Assembly: GCF_029263155.1 (NCBI RefSeq) | Contig: NZ_JAJCYB010000040.1 | Location: forward strand, 1-55,931 | Origin: Pseudonocardia sp. | GTDB lineage: Bacteria > Actinomycetota > Actinomycetes > Mycobacteriales > Pseudonocardiaceae | Direction: 5' to 3' | Length of the DNA stretch: 55,931 bases | Shown here: positions 22,497 through 30,288 of the stretch, in pieces | Numbering within the stretch: the stretch's first letter is position 1 | Layout: each line of letters starts with the position of its first letter | Position numbers and translations under genes: made by a program | The notes under the pieces: generated by a model | Databases searched by the model: none | The model's input: only the letters and a program-made list of their open reading frames with translations | What the model was told of the DNA's origin: nothing

Positions 22497-22514
22497 CGAC
22501 CGGGGGGACCGGGT

Positions 22515-22712
22515 TCAGACGCCGCCGATCCCGTCGCCGGCGCCGCCCTGGCCGGGCGCGCCGTCCTCGCCGCGCTCGCCCCCGTTGCCGGAGCCGACGT
22601 TCTGCTCGCTCTGCTCGGGGACCCCGAGCCCGTCCTCGCACGCGGCGGCACCGACGGTGAGGACGGCCGTGGCGGTGAGCGCTCCGGCCGCGACCCGCCG
22701 CCACCGGATCAC
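22515..22712 (-). CDS. small probable lipoprotein / secreted Gly-rich peptide
   Basis: A 65-aa protein from GTG 22712, whose start overlaps the stop of the upstream gene by 4 nt (GTGA). It begins IRWRRVAAGALTATAVLTVG and then AAACEDG: two to three basic residues, a hydrophobic stretch and an Ala-Ala-Cys that fits a lipobox. The remainder is Gly/Glu/Asn-rich (NVGSGNGGERGEDGAPG). No family is recognised. It is the last gene of a four-gene envelope-type operon. Confidence 0.55.
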   Translation of the reverse strand: MIRWRRVAAGALTATAVLTVGAAACEDGLGVPEQSEQNVGSGNGGERGEDGAPGQGGAGDGIGGV

Positions 22713-22918
22713 CGCTGCTCCCCGTCGTCGTCGACGACCGGGCCACCCCCGGCACCAACGCCCGGGGCCGGCGGCGGCTCGTGGTCGTCGTCGGCGGGCG
22801 GCTCCGGATCGGCCCACTCCTCGCGGTTGGATCCACCCGGGCCGCCCAGCTGCCCCGCCAGCTGCGAGGCCAGCGCGTCGTCGGTGCGCGAGCCGTGCTT
22901 GTCGCTGCCTCGTTCCAT
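22709..22918 (-). CDS. small acidic hydrophilic protein, unknown
   Basis: A 69-aa frame from ATG 22918, 2 nt after the DUF3618 gene and overlapping the next gene by 4 nt. It begins MERGSDKHGSRTDDALASQ and continues with a Pro/Asp/Glu-rich tail (EEWADPEPPADDDHEPPP). It has no hydrophobic segment and looks disordered. The tight coupling on both sides is the main support that it is real. Confidence 0.55.
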   Translation of the reverse strand: MERGSDKHGSRTDDALASQLAGQLGGPGGSNREEWADPEPPADDDHEPPPAPGVGAGGGPVVDDDGEQR

Positions 22919-22920
22919 CC

Positions 22921-23280
22921 TCAGCGCCTCCTCGGTCGGGCCCGATTCACCACCAGCACCACCAGCACCAGCAGGGCCGCCGCCACGAGCGTCGGCTGCT
23001 CGCGTGCCGCGCGACCCACCGGGGGTGCCTTCTCCTCCAGTACCGTCTGCACGCGGTCGAGCCGGTCGCGCGCCCGCGCGGTCGTCTCGTCGCGCCGCGC
23101 CCGGATCTGCGCGGGCACGTCGAGCCGGTGGGCGAGCTCGGTCACGGTCTCGCCGAGCTCGCCGCGCAGCTCCTCCATGTCGGCGCGGCGTTCGTCCGGG
23201 CTGCGGTCGTCGGGCCGCCCGTCCACGACGGGACGGCTCTCGTCGACGGGCCCCGCCGCCGCGGGCTCGGGAGCGCTCAT
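22921..23280 (-). CDS. DUF3618-family membrane protein
   Basis: A 119-aa protein. The central segment RADMEELRGELGETVTELAH followed by RLDVPAQIRAR is the DUF3618 signature. A coiled-coil-like charged stretch (ARARDRLDRVQTVLEEK) leads to one C-terminal membrane helix (LVAAALLVLVVLVVN) ending in basic residues, which suggests a single-pass protein with a cytosolic N-terminus. In actinobacteria this family usually sits beside a holin-X-type protein, as here. The start overlaps the stop of the upstream gene (ATGA). Function is unknown. Confidence 0.85.
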   Translation of the reverse strand: MSAPEPAAAGPVDESRPVVDGRPDDRSPDERRADMEELRGELGETVTELAHRLDVPAQIRARRDETTARARDRLDRVQTVLEEKAPPVGRAAREQPTLVAAALLVLVVLVVNRARPRRR

Positions 23281-23747
23281 CGACGCACCGCCGTCCGGAC
23301 GGTGTCGACGTCGCGACCGACGCCGTCCACGGCCTGCTCGGGTACCGGCGGCGCGGCGCGCCGGATCTGCGAGCGACCCGCCAGGGCGAGCACACCCGCG
23401 ACGACCAGCAGCGCGACCCCGACGATGACCGCGGCGAGCCAGACGTCCAGGACGAAGGCGAGCCCGGCCACGGCCGCCGCGACGAGCGCACCGCCCCCGT
23501 ACAGGGCGAGGACGCCACCGGCGCCGGCCAGCCCGGCACCGGTCCCGGCGCGCTTTCCCTTCGTCGCCAGTTCGGCGCGGGCCAGTTCCAGCTCGCCCCT
23601 GACCAGCTCGGTGACCTGGCCGGAGAGCCGCGTCGCCAGCTCCCCGGTGGACAGCTCGGCCGGGGTCGGGCGGGAGGTCTGTGGTTCGGCGGGGTCCGCG
23701 GCGTGCCGCGGGGTGCTCGCCCGCCCGTCCGTGGTGTGGGTGCTCAT
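23277..23747 (-). CDS. phage-holin-like membrane protein (actinobacterial holin-X family)
   Basis: A 156-aa protein. After a polar N-terminus come ELATRLSGQVTELVRGELEL and ARAELATKGKRAG, the conserved opening of the Phage_holin_3_6/holin-X family. Two hydrophobic helices follow (GGALVAAAVAGLAFVLDVW and LAAVIVGVALLVVAGVLAL) and a basic tail. Despite the name, chromosomal members paired with DUF3618 proteins are not prophage genes, and no other phage gene is nearby. ATG 23747 was chosen because residues upstream are unlike the family. It is the first gene of the four-gene operon 23747-22515. Confidence 0.87.
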   Translation of the reverse strand: MSTHTTDGRASTPRHAADPAEPQTSRPTPAELSTGELATRLSGQVTELVRGELELARAELATKGKRAGTGAGLAGAGGVLALYGGGALVAAAVAGLAFVLDVWLAAVIVGVALLVVAGVLALAGRSQIRRAAPPVPEQAVDGVGRDVDTVRTAVRR

Positions 23748-23805
23748 GGGAGGCGAGGTACCCGGTGCCCGGCCGGTCACACCTGCCGGCGGTCGTCCGA
23801 CCGGG

Positions 23806-24660
23806 TCATCCGGGCAGGGTCTCGCCGCCCAGGGGCGCGAGCACCTCGCCCGTGTAGTAGGACGACAGGGTCTCGGCGGCGAAGAAGACGTAGGACGGGG
23901 CGATCTCGTCGGGATCGGCCGCACGGCCCATGGGCACCTGCCCGCCGAACGTCTCGACCTTGCCCGGCGGCATCGTCGCCGGGATCAGCGGGGTCCACAC
24001 CGGGCCGGGGGCGACGCAGTTGACCCGGATGCCGCGATCCACCAGCGCCTGGGCCAGCGAGTAGGTCAGCGCGTTCACCGCGCCCTTCGCCGCCGAGTAG
24101 TCGATCAACGACTTGTTGCCGCGCAGCCCGTTGACCGAGCCGGTGTTGATGATCGCGCCGCCGCGCGGCAGGTGGGCCAGCGCGGCGCGGGTGACCCGGA
24201 AGAAGCTGTGCACGTTGACCTCGAAGGTCCGCAGCCAGCGCTCGTCGTCGATGTCCTCGGGGGCGTCGACGGGTTCCTGGGTGGCGATGTTGTTGACCAG
24301 CACGTCGAGCCGCCCGAACTCGGCGACGGTGCGGTCCACCACGTCGACGCAGTGCGCGGCGTCGCCCAGGTCGCCGCGGACGGTCACGGCGCGCCTGCCC
24401 TCCTCGCGCACGAGCGCGGCGGTGTGCTCGGCGTCGTCGTCCTCGCAGAGGTAGGCGACGACCACGTCCGCGCCCTCCTTGGCGAACGCGACGCAGACCG
24501 CGCGACCGATCCCGGAGTCGCCGCCGGTGACCAGCGCGACCTGGTCACGCAGCAGGTCGCGCCCGGTGTAGGCGCGCATCTCGTCGCGGGGCTCGGGGGC
24601 CATCTCCGCCGTGCTCCCGGGCGGGTCCTGTTGCTGGCGGGGCTGCGGGCTCTCGTTCAT
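23806..24660 (-). CDS. SDR-family oxidoreductase (YghA / general stress protein 39 type)
   Basis: A 284-aa short-chain dehydrogenase with the long N-terminal extension (PQPRQQQDPPGSTAEMAPEP) typical of stress-associated SDRs. VTGGDSGIGRAV is the TGxxxGxG cofactor loop, NNIATQEP the NNAG equivalent, the Ser in INTGSVNGLRG and Tyr/Lys in DYSAAKGA are catalytic, and VAPGPVWTPL is the conserved loop after the active site. It probably reduces an aldehyde or ketone using NAD(P)H, but the substrate is unknown. It is encoded just upstream of the holin-X operon on the same strand (59 nt gap), so the two may be co-transcribed. Confidence 0.93.
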   Translation of the reverse strand: MNESPQPRQQQDPPGSTAEMAPEPRDEMRAYTGRDLLRDQVALVTGGDSGIGRAVCVAFAKEGADVVVAYLCEDDDAEHTAALVREEGRRAVTVRGDLGDAAHCVDVVDRTVAEFGRLDVLVNNIATQEPVDAPEDIDDERWLRTFEVNVHSFFRVTRAALAHLPRGGAIINTGSVNGLRGNKSLIDYSAAKGAVNALTYSLAQALVDRGIRVNCVAPGPVWTPLIPATMPPGKVETFGGQVPMGRAADPDEIAPSYVFFAAETLSSYYTGEVLAPLGGETLPG

Positions 24661-24706
24661 CCCCCGGGCTACCCGCAGGCACAGCGGTCACGCACGGTTC
24701 CTGCAG

Positions 24707-24748
24707 GAATGTGTGAGCGGGAATGTGTGAGCGGGAATGTGTGAGCTG
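24707..24748 (+). repeat. three tandem copies of a 14-nt repeat
   Basis: The unit GAATGTGTGAGCGG occurs at 24707-24720, exactly again at 24721-24734, and a third time at 24735-24748 with one change (CTGG for CGGG at the end). It lies in the intergenic space between the divergent SDR and FUSC genes, less than 90 nt upstream of the SDR start, and is markedly AT-richer than its surroundings. It could be a regulator binding array or simple slippage. Confidence 0.9.
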
Positions 24749-24887
24749 GGGCCGGTCGGGCACCCCACGGGATGCCCGACCCCGGTAGCACCGACGTCCG
24801 GCCGGGCGGCGTGCGGGCCCCGGTCCCTACGGACGTCGAGCGCCTGCCGGACGGGCCGGCGGACGGCTGGGAAGGGGTCGATCCACT

Positions 24888-25952
24888 GTGGCTGACGGGG
24901 TGGTGACCCGCGCCCGGGAGGCGGTGCTGCGCACCGGCCGGGACCGGGAGGCCGCGACCCAGGCCCTCAAGGCCGCGCTGGCCGCGGTGCTGGCCCTGCT
25001 GGTCACCCGCGGGGCCGCCGCCTACGGGGTCGGGGACGAACAGGCGTTCCTCGGACCCTACGTCGCCGTCCTGACCGTCACGATGACGGTGCACCGCTCG
25101 TGGACCGGCGCCGCCCGGCAGGCCGTGCTGGCGCTGCTCGGGGTGCTGCTCGCCTTCGCCGTCGGGGCGCTGGTCCCGCTGCCCCTGGCGGCACTCGCGC
25201 TGGTGGTCGTGCTCGGGCTGCTGATCGGACGGTGGCGGCGGCTGCGACCCGACGGGCACTGGGTCGCGGTCACCGCGCTGATCCTGCTGGTCAACGGCAG
25301 CGCGGGCCGACCGCAGGACCTGGCGGCATGGGCGCTGTTCAGCGTCGTCGGGGCGGTGGTCGGCGCGGCGGTCAACACCTTCGTGCTCCCACCGGTGCAC
25401 CTGCGGGACGCGCGCGACGCGGTGCGGTCCCTGGCCGGCGAGATCAGCGAGGAACTGCGCGGGGTCGCCGCCGGCGTGCGCGAGGGCTGGACCTCGTCCG
25501 ACGCCACGGGGTGGGTGACCCGGGCGCGGCGGCTGCGGGGGGCCGTACGCGGCGTCCACGACACGGTGTGGGTCGGTCGGGAGAGCGTGCGGTGGAACCC
25601 GCGGCGGCGGGCCATCGTCCGCTCCGACTCCGCGCTGGTCGATGCGGACACGGTGACCCGGCTGGGGCGACTCGCCGAGCGGGTGGTGCAGGTGTCGGTG
25701 CTGCTCGGCGACCTCGCCGATCTCGGCGACCAGCCGGCCGACCCCGCGCTCGCCGAGCTGCTCAACCGGCTGGCCGCCGCCGTGGACGCCCTCTACGAAC
25801 GCGCGGGCGACGACCTCGGCGACGAGGTCGCCGGGCCCGCCGAGCGGGTTCGCGAGCTGCGCGACGACGCCGGGACCAAGCCCGCGGACGTCCGCAACAC
25901 CTGCCTGGTCACGATCGACGACGCGCTCGGGGACCTGACCCGCCGGCTGTGA
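24888..25952 (+). CDS. FUSC / aromatic acid exporter-like membrane protein
   Basis: A 354-aa protein starting at GTG 24888, with GGAAGGGG 13 nt upstream. The first half has about six hydrophobic helices (for example ALAAVLALLVTRGAAAYG, AVLALLGVLLAFAVGALVP, LAALALVVVLGLLIG, ALFSVVGAVVGAAVNTFVLP) with the FUSC/ArAE signature around YVAVLTVTMTVHRSW. The second half is soluble and helical (SLAGEISEELRGVAA, LAERVVQVSVLLGDLADLGD). Related proteins are linked to efflux of aromatic acids or to envelope stress; the actual substrate is unknown. It ends 46 nt before the convergent acetate kinase gene. Confidence 0.85.
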   Translation: MADGVVTRAREAVLRTGRDREAATQALKAALAAVLALLVTRGAAAYGVGDEQAFLGPYVAVLTVTMTVHRSWTGAARQAVLALLGVLLAFAVGALVPLPLAALALVVVLGLLIGRWRRLRPDGHWVAVTALILLVNGSAGRPQDLAAWALFSVVGAVVGAAVNTFVLPPVHLRDARDAVRSLAGEISEELRGVAAGVREGWTSSDATGWVTRARRLRGAVRGVHDTVWVGRESVRWNPRRRAIVRSDSALVDADTVTRLGRLAERVVQVSVLLGDLADLGDQPADPALAELLNRLAAAVDALYERAGDDLGDEVAGPAERVRELRDDAGTKPADVRNTCLVTIDDALGDLTRRL

Positions 25953-25998
25953 ACCCGCCGGCTGCGAACCCCGCCGGCTCGGCGTGCCCGGGCGCCGA

Positions 25999-27093
25999 TC
26001 ACGCGGCGGGCGGCGACCCGAGCACCGCCCGGACCTGCTCGGCGATCACGAGGTCCTCCCGCGCCGCGACGACGACCGCCCTCGCCGCCGCTGCGGCCGC
26101 GCCGATGTCGGCGTCCCCGCCCCGGGCGGCGCCGTTGCGGTCCGGGTCCAGCGCGAGCCCGAGGAACGACAGCCGCTCCACGGCCAGCGCCCGCAGCGCG
26201 GGCAGGTGCTCCCCGACGCCGCCGCTGAAGGCGAGCACGTCGACCCCACCCATCGCCGTAGCCATGGCCGCGACGTGGGCGCGGGCGCGGTGCGCCCACA
26301 CGTCCAGTGCGGCAACCGCCCGCCGGTCCCCGTCGGCCGCAGTACGGGCGACCGCGGCGGTGTCGGCGTCCCCGGCCAGGGCGAGCAGGCCGCTGTGCCG
26401 GTCCAGGGCCTCGGCGATCTCGTCGGGCTCGATGCCGCGGGCCACCAGCCACAGCGGGACGGCCGGGTCCAGGTCACCGCAGCGGCTGCCCATCACCAGC
26501 CCCGCGGTCGGGGTGAACCCCATCGTGGTGTCCACCGAGCGGCCCCGTTCCACCGCGCACAGCGACGCGCCCGACCCGAGGTGGGCGGTGACGATGCGCA
26601 GCTCGTCGAGCGGGCGGTCCACCAGCTCCGCCGCGCGGCGGGACGCCCACTCGTGCGCGAGCCCGTGGAACCCGTAGCGGCGCACCCCGAGCTCGTCGCG
26701 CCAGCGCTCGGGCACCGCGTAGGTGTGTGCGGCCACCGGCAGCGTCGCGTGGAAGGCGGTGTCGAAGCACGCCACCTGCGCGATGCCGGGGCGGGTCTCC
26801 CGGGCCTGCCGCAACGCCGCGACCGAGGGCTCCTGGTGCAGCGGCGCGAGGGTGCGCAGAGCGGCGATGCGTTCCAGCACGTCGTCGTCGACCACGGTGG
26901 GACCGGTGAAGTCGAGCCCCCCGTGCACCACCCGGTGGCCGACCGCGTCCGGTGCGGGGTCGCTCTCCAGCAGCGTCGCGAGCGCATCGCGCGCGTCGCC
27001 GGGCGCCACCGAGTCGGCGTGCACCGTGGTGTCGCCCTCGAGCAGCGACAGCTTCACCGACGACGACCCGGCGTTGACGACCAGGACCCTCAC
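25999..27093 (-). CDS. ackA: acetate kinase
   Basis: A 364-aa ASKHA-fold kinase that converts acetyl-phosphate plus ADP to acetate plus [21 protein letters not shown] is the N-terminal signature, HRVVHGG and [10 protein letters not shown] are conserved, and [19 protein letters not shown] leads into [33 protein letters not shown] is near the C-terminus. It is somewhat shorter than the usual 390-400 aa but has all motifs I can check. GTG 27093 overlaps the phosphoketolase stop by 4 nt (GTGA), so the two are translationally coupled and act consecutively. Confidence 0.95.
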   Translation of the reverse strand: MRVLVVNAGSSSVKLSLLEGDTTVHADSVAPGDARDALATLLESDPAPDAVGHRVVHGGLDFTGPTVVDDDVLERIAALRTLAPLHQEPSVAALRQARETRPGIAQVACFDTAFHATLPVAAHTYAVPERWRDELGVRRYGFHGLAHEWASRRAAELVDRPLDELRIVTAHLGSGASLCAVERGRSVDTTMGFTPTAGLVMGSRCGDLDPAVPLWLVARGIEPDEIAEALDRHSGLLALAGDADTAAVARTAADGDRRAVAALDVWAHRARAHVAAMATAMGGVDVLAFSGGVGEHLPALRALAVERLSFLGLALDPDRNGAARGGDADIGAAAAAARAVVVAAREDLVIAEQVRAVLGSPPAA

Positions 27094-29492
27094 GCCGACC
27101 ACGTCCAGCCCAGGACGTCCGGGGCGTCCTGCCCGTGATCGCGGGTGTGCCGGCGGCAGCGCAGCCGCTCGTCGAGCAGGAACTGGCGCAGCGCGGCGTG
27201 CCGCACCCCCAGCTCGGGAACGCGGTCGATCACGTCGACGGCGAGGTGGAACCGGTCGAGGTCGTTGAGCATCACCATGTCGAACGGCGTGGTGGTGGTG
27301 CCCTCCTCCTTGTAGCCGCGCACGTGGATGTTGCGGTGGTTGGTACGGCGGTAGGTCAGGCGATGGATCAGCCACGGGTAGCCGTGGTAGGCGAAGATCA
27401 CCGGCTTGTCCGTGGTGAACAGGCCGTCGAAGTCGCGGTCGGACAGGCCGTGCGGGTGCTCGCGCTCGTCCTGCAGCCGCATCAGGTCCACCACGTTGAC
27501 CACCCGCACCCGCAGCTGCGGCAGGTGCTCGCGCAGCAGCGTCACCGCGGCGAGCACCTCCAGGGTCGGCACGTCGCCCGCGCAGCCGAGCACCACGTCG
27601 GGCTCGGTGCCCCGGTCCGACGAGGCCCAGTCCCACACGCCGATCCCCCGCGCGCAGTGTGCGATCGCCTCGTCCGCCGTCAGCCACTGCGGGGCGGGGT
27701 TCTTGCCGGCCACCACGACGTTGACGCAGTCGCGGGTGCGCAGGCAGTGGTCGTAGACCGACAGCAGCGTGTTCGCGTCCGGCGGCAGGTACACCCGCAC
27801 GATCTCGGGCTTCTTGTTGAGCACGTGGTCGATGAACCCGGGGTCCTGGTGGGAGAAGCCGTTGTGGTCCTGGCGCCACACGTGGCTGGTGAGCAGGTAG
27901 TTCAGCGACGCGATCGGGCGCCGCCACGGGATGTGCCGGCAGGCGTCGATCCACTTGGCGTGCTGGTTGAACATCGAGTCGACGATGTGCACGAACGCCT
28001 CGTAGCAGTTGAACAGGCCGTGCCGGCCGGTGAGCAGGTAGCCCTCCAGCCAGCCCTGGCACAGCTGCTCGTTGAGCACCTCCAGCACCCGACCGGCCCG
28101 CGCGGTGTGCTCGTCGCCCGCGCGGATCTCGCCGGTGAACTGGCGGTCGGTGGCCTCGAAGATCCCCTGCAGCCGGTTGGACGCGGTCTCGTCCGGGCCG
28201 ACGACGCGGAAGTTGTCGGGGTTGCGACGCACCACCTCGGCCAGCCAGCCGCCGAGCGTGCCGGTGGCGCTCGCCGCGCCGGATCCCGGGGCCGGCACCT
28301 CGACGGCGAAGTCGGTGAACGCGGGCAGCCGCAGGTCGCGCAGCAGCAGGCCCCCGTTGGCGTGCGGGGTGGCGCTCATCCGCCGGTCCCCCGCAGGCGC
28401 CGCGGCGGCGATCTCGGGGCGCGGCCGCCCGCCGTCGTCGAAGAGCTCGTCGGGGCGGTAGGAGCGCAGCCACTCCTCCAGCTGGGCGCGATGCCCGCCG
28501 TCGGTGCGTACCTCGGCCAGGGGCACCTGGTGCGCGCGGAACGTACCCTCCACCGGCGCGCCGTCGACCTCCCGCGGGCCGGTCCAGCCCTTCGGCGTGC
28601 GCAGCACCAGCGCGGGCCACGCCGGGCGCTCCACGTCCCGTCCCGCCTCCAGCTGCCGCGCCGCCCGCGTGCGGATGCGGTCGATCTCGGCGGTGATCTC
28701 GTCGAGCACCTGCGCCATCCGGGCGTGCACCGCCATCGGGTCCTCGGCCCTGCCGTCCGAGTCGGGGAACCCGCCCTCCAGCACGTACGGCCGGTGCCCG
28801 TGGCCCTCCAGCTGCGCGAGCAGCTCCCGCTCCGGGATGCGGGCGGGCACCGTCGAGTTCGCGATCTTGTAGCCGTTGAGGTGCACGACGGGCAGCACCG
28901 TGCCGTCGTGCACGGGGTGGGCGAACTTGTTCGACTGCCAGCTCCCGGCCAGCGCGCCGGTCTCGAACTCGCCGTCGCCGACCACGCACGCGACCAGCAG
29001 GTCCGGGTTGTCGAACACGGCCCCGTAGGCGTGGGCGAGGGCGTAGCCGAGCTCACCGCCCTCGTGGATCGAGCCGGGTGTCTCCGGCGCGGCGTGGCTG
29101 GGGATGCCGCCCGGGAACGAGAACTGCCGGAACAGCCGTTCCATGCCCTCGGCGTCGCGGGGGACGTCGGCGAACCGCTCCGAGTAGGTGCCCTCCAGCC
29201 ACGCGGTGGCCACGACCGCGGGCCCGCCGTGACCCGGCCCCGCGACGAACAGCACGTCGCGCCCGTCGCGGGCGATGACGCGGTTGAGGTGGGCCCACAC
29301 GAACGTCAGACCGGGTGTGGTGCCCCAGTGCCCGAGCAGCCGGGGCTTGACGTGCTCGGCCCGCAGCGGCTCGCGCAACAGCGGGTTGTCCATCAGGTAG
29401 ATCTGGCCGACCGACAGGTAGTTCGCCGCCCGCCACCAGGCGTCGACCCTCGCGAGCTCGGTCATGGGTGGAGTGTGCTCCGGAGCAGCCAT
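27090..29492 (-). CDS. xfp: phosphoketolase (xylulose-5-phosphate/fructose-6-phosphate)
   Basis: An 800-aa TPP enzyme that splits xylulose-5-P (and often fructose-6-P) with phosphate into acetyl-phosphate and an aldose phosphate. The signatures are clear: [41 protein letters not shown], the TPP-Mg motif [19 protein letters not shown], and later [13 protein letters not shown]. Length matches the family. ATG 29492 is used; ATG 29465 is an alternative nine residues in. Followed by acetate kinase in the same operon, it makes a complete route from pentose phosphates to acetate with one ATP. Confidence 0.97.
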   Translation of the reverse strand: MAAPEHTPPMTELARVDAWWRAANYLSVGQIYLMDNPLLREPLRAEHVKPRLLGHWGTTPGLTFVWAHLNRVIARDGRDVLFVAGPGHGGPAVVATAWLEGTYSERFADVPRDAEGMERLFRQFSFPGGIPSHAAPETPGSIHEGGELGYALAHAYGAVFDNPDLLVACVVGDGEFETGALAGSWQSNKFAHPVHDGTVLPVVHLNGYKIANSTVPARIPERELLAQLEGHGHRPYVLEGGFPDSDGRAEDPMAVHARMAQVLDEITAEIDRIRTRAARQLEAGRDVERPAWPALVLRTPKGWTGPREVDGAPVEGTFRAHQVPLAEVRTDGGHRAQLEEWLRSYRPDELFDDGGRPRPEIAAAAPAGDRRMSATPHANGGLLLRDLRLPAFTDFAVEVPAPGSGAASATGTLGGWLAEVVRRNPDNFRVVGPDETASNRLQGIFEATDRQFTGEIRAGDEHTARAGRVLEVLNEQLCQGWLEGYLLTGRHGLFNCYEAFVHIVDSMFNQHAKWIDACRHIPWRRPIASLNYLLTSHVWRQDHNGFSHQDPGFIDHVLNKKPEIVRVYLPPDANTLLSVYDHCLRTRDCVNVVVAGKNPAPQWLTADEAIAHCARGIGVWDWASSDRGTEPDVVLGCAGDVPTLEVLAAVTLLREHLPQLRVRVVNVVDLMRLQDEREHPHGLSDRDFDGLFTTDKPVIFAYHGYPWLIHRLTYRRTNHRNIHVRGYKEEGTTTTPFDMVMLNDLDRFHLAVDVIDRVPELGVRHAALRQFLLDERLRCRRHTRDHGQDAPDVLGWTWSA

Positions 29493-29614
29493 GCGCGCAG
29501 GTACCCGGCGACGGCCGTGATCTACCCCCGTCTCCGTGATTGGGACGCGCCACGCCGGGAACCACCAGGAGGATCCGCCGACACCCGCACCCGCCCGAAC
29601 ACGAGGGAGACACG

Positions 29615-30088
29615 ATGGCCGTGACCAGACTGCTCGCCGGAATCGCCGCCGGCGCGGCCGGTACCACCGCGCTCAACGCCGTGACCTTCGCGGACATGGT
29701 CGTTCGAGCCCGTCCGTCCAGCACCACCCCCGAGGACACGGTGCACGTGGCCGAGGACGCCACCGGGGTCTCCCTCGCCGCGGACGGCCCGGACAGCGCC
29801 GCGGCCGGCAACCGGCGCTCCGGCCTGGGCGCGCTGATGGGCATCGCCGCCGGGCTCGCGACCGGAGCGGTCTACGGCCTGGCCCGGCCCGGTCTCGGCG
29901 GGTTGCCCGCGGTGGCCCGGGGCGCGCTGGTGGGGGTGGCGGCCAACGTGGCCACCACCGGCCCGATGGCCGCGACCGGTGTCACCGACGTGCGGGAGTG
30001 GACCCCCGACTCCTGGGTGAGCGACCTGCTGCCGCACCTGGCGTACGGCCTGGTCACCGTGGCGGTCGCCGACGCGCTCGGCCGGTGA
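29615..30088 (+). CDS. small multi-pass membrane protein, unknown family
   Basis: A 157-aa protein with a good ribosome binding site (GAGGGAGA) 6 nt before ATG 29615. It starts [20 protein letters not shown], has further hydrophobic segments ([35 protein letters not shown]) and ends [18 protein letters not shown], so three or four helices. The segment [17 protein letters not shown] is reminiscent of small actinobacterial membrane proteins found with stress genes, but I cannot name the family. It is divergent from phosphoketolase across a 122-nt gap. Confidence 0.75.
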   Translation: MAVTRLLAGIAAGAAGTTALNAVTFADMVVRARPSSTTPEDTVHVAEDATGVSLAADGPDSAAAGNRRSGLGALMGIAAGLATGAVYGLARPGLGGLPAVARGALVGVAANVATTGPMAATGVTDVREWTPDSWVSDLLPHLAYGLVTVAVADALGR

Positions 30089-30253
30089 GGCCCGCGCCCT
30101 CGCCGGCACGCGAGCTCGACCAGAGCACGCCGCCACCGGCGCGGCGGGGGCCGGTGGCGGCGATCCTGCGGACGGCTCCAGCAGTGGGGTCGGTGTAGCG
30201 CCGCGCTCGCCGTACCGTTCGTCGAAGGTGAGCGACCATCCGCCGCTGACCTG

Positions 30254-30285
30254 CTGATTCGCTCCGTTATCGAACGTATGATCGA
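30254..30285 (+). promoter_or_regulatory. probable LexA SOS box overlapping a leaderless-type promoter
   Basis: TCGAACGTATGATCGA at 30270-30285 matches the actinobacterial/mycobacterial SOS box TCGAAC-N4-GTTCGA with one mismatch. A good -10 hexamer, TATGAT (30277-30282), lies inside it, and CTGATT (30254-30259) sits 17 bp upstream as a plausible -35. The -10 ends 6 nt before ATG 30289, so transcription would begin at or next to the start codon, giving a leaderless mRNA. LexA bound here would directly cover the promoter. Confidence 0.7.
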
Positions 30286-30288
30286 GCC

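Noticed and set aside
23277..23747. Prophage holin
   Set aside because: Although named for phage holins, this family is chromosomal in actinobacteria and paired with DUF3618; no endolysin or structural phage genes are nearby.
24707..24748. CRISPR array
   Set aside because: The repeats are 14 nt, directly adjacent without spacers, and no cas genes are present; it is a tandem repeat. No other CRISPR-like array was seen in the window.
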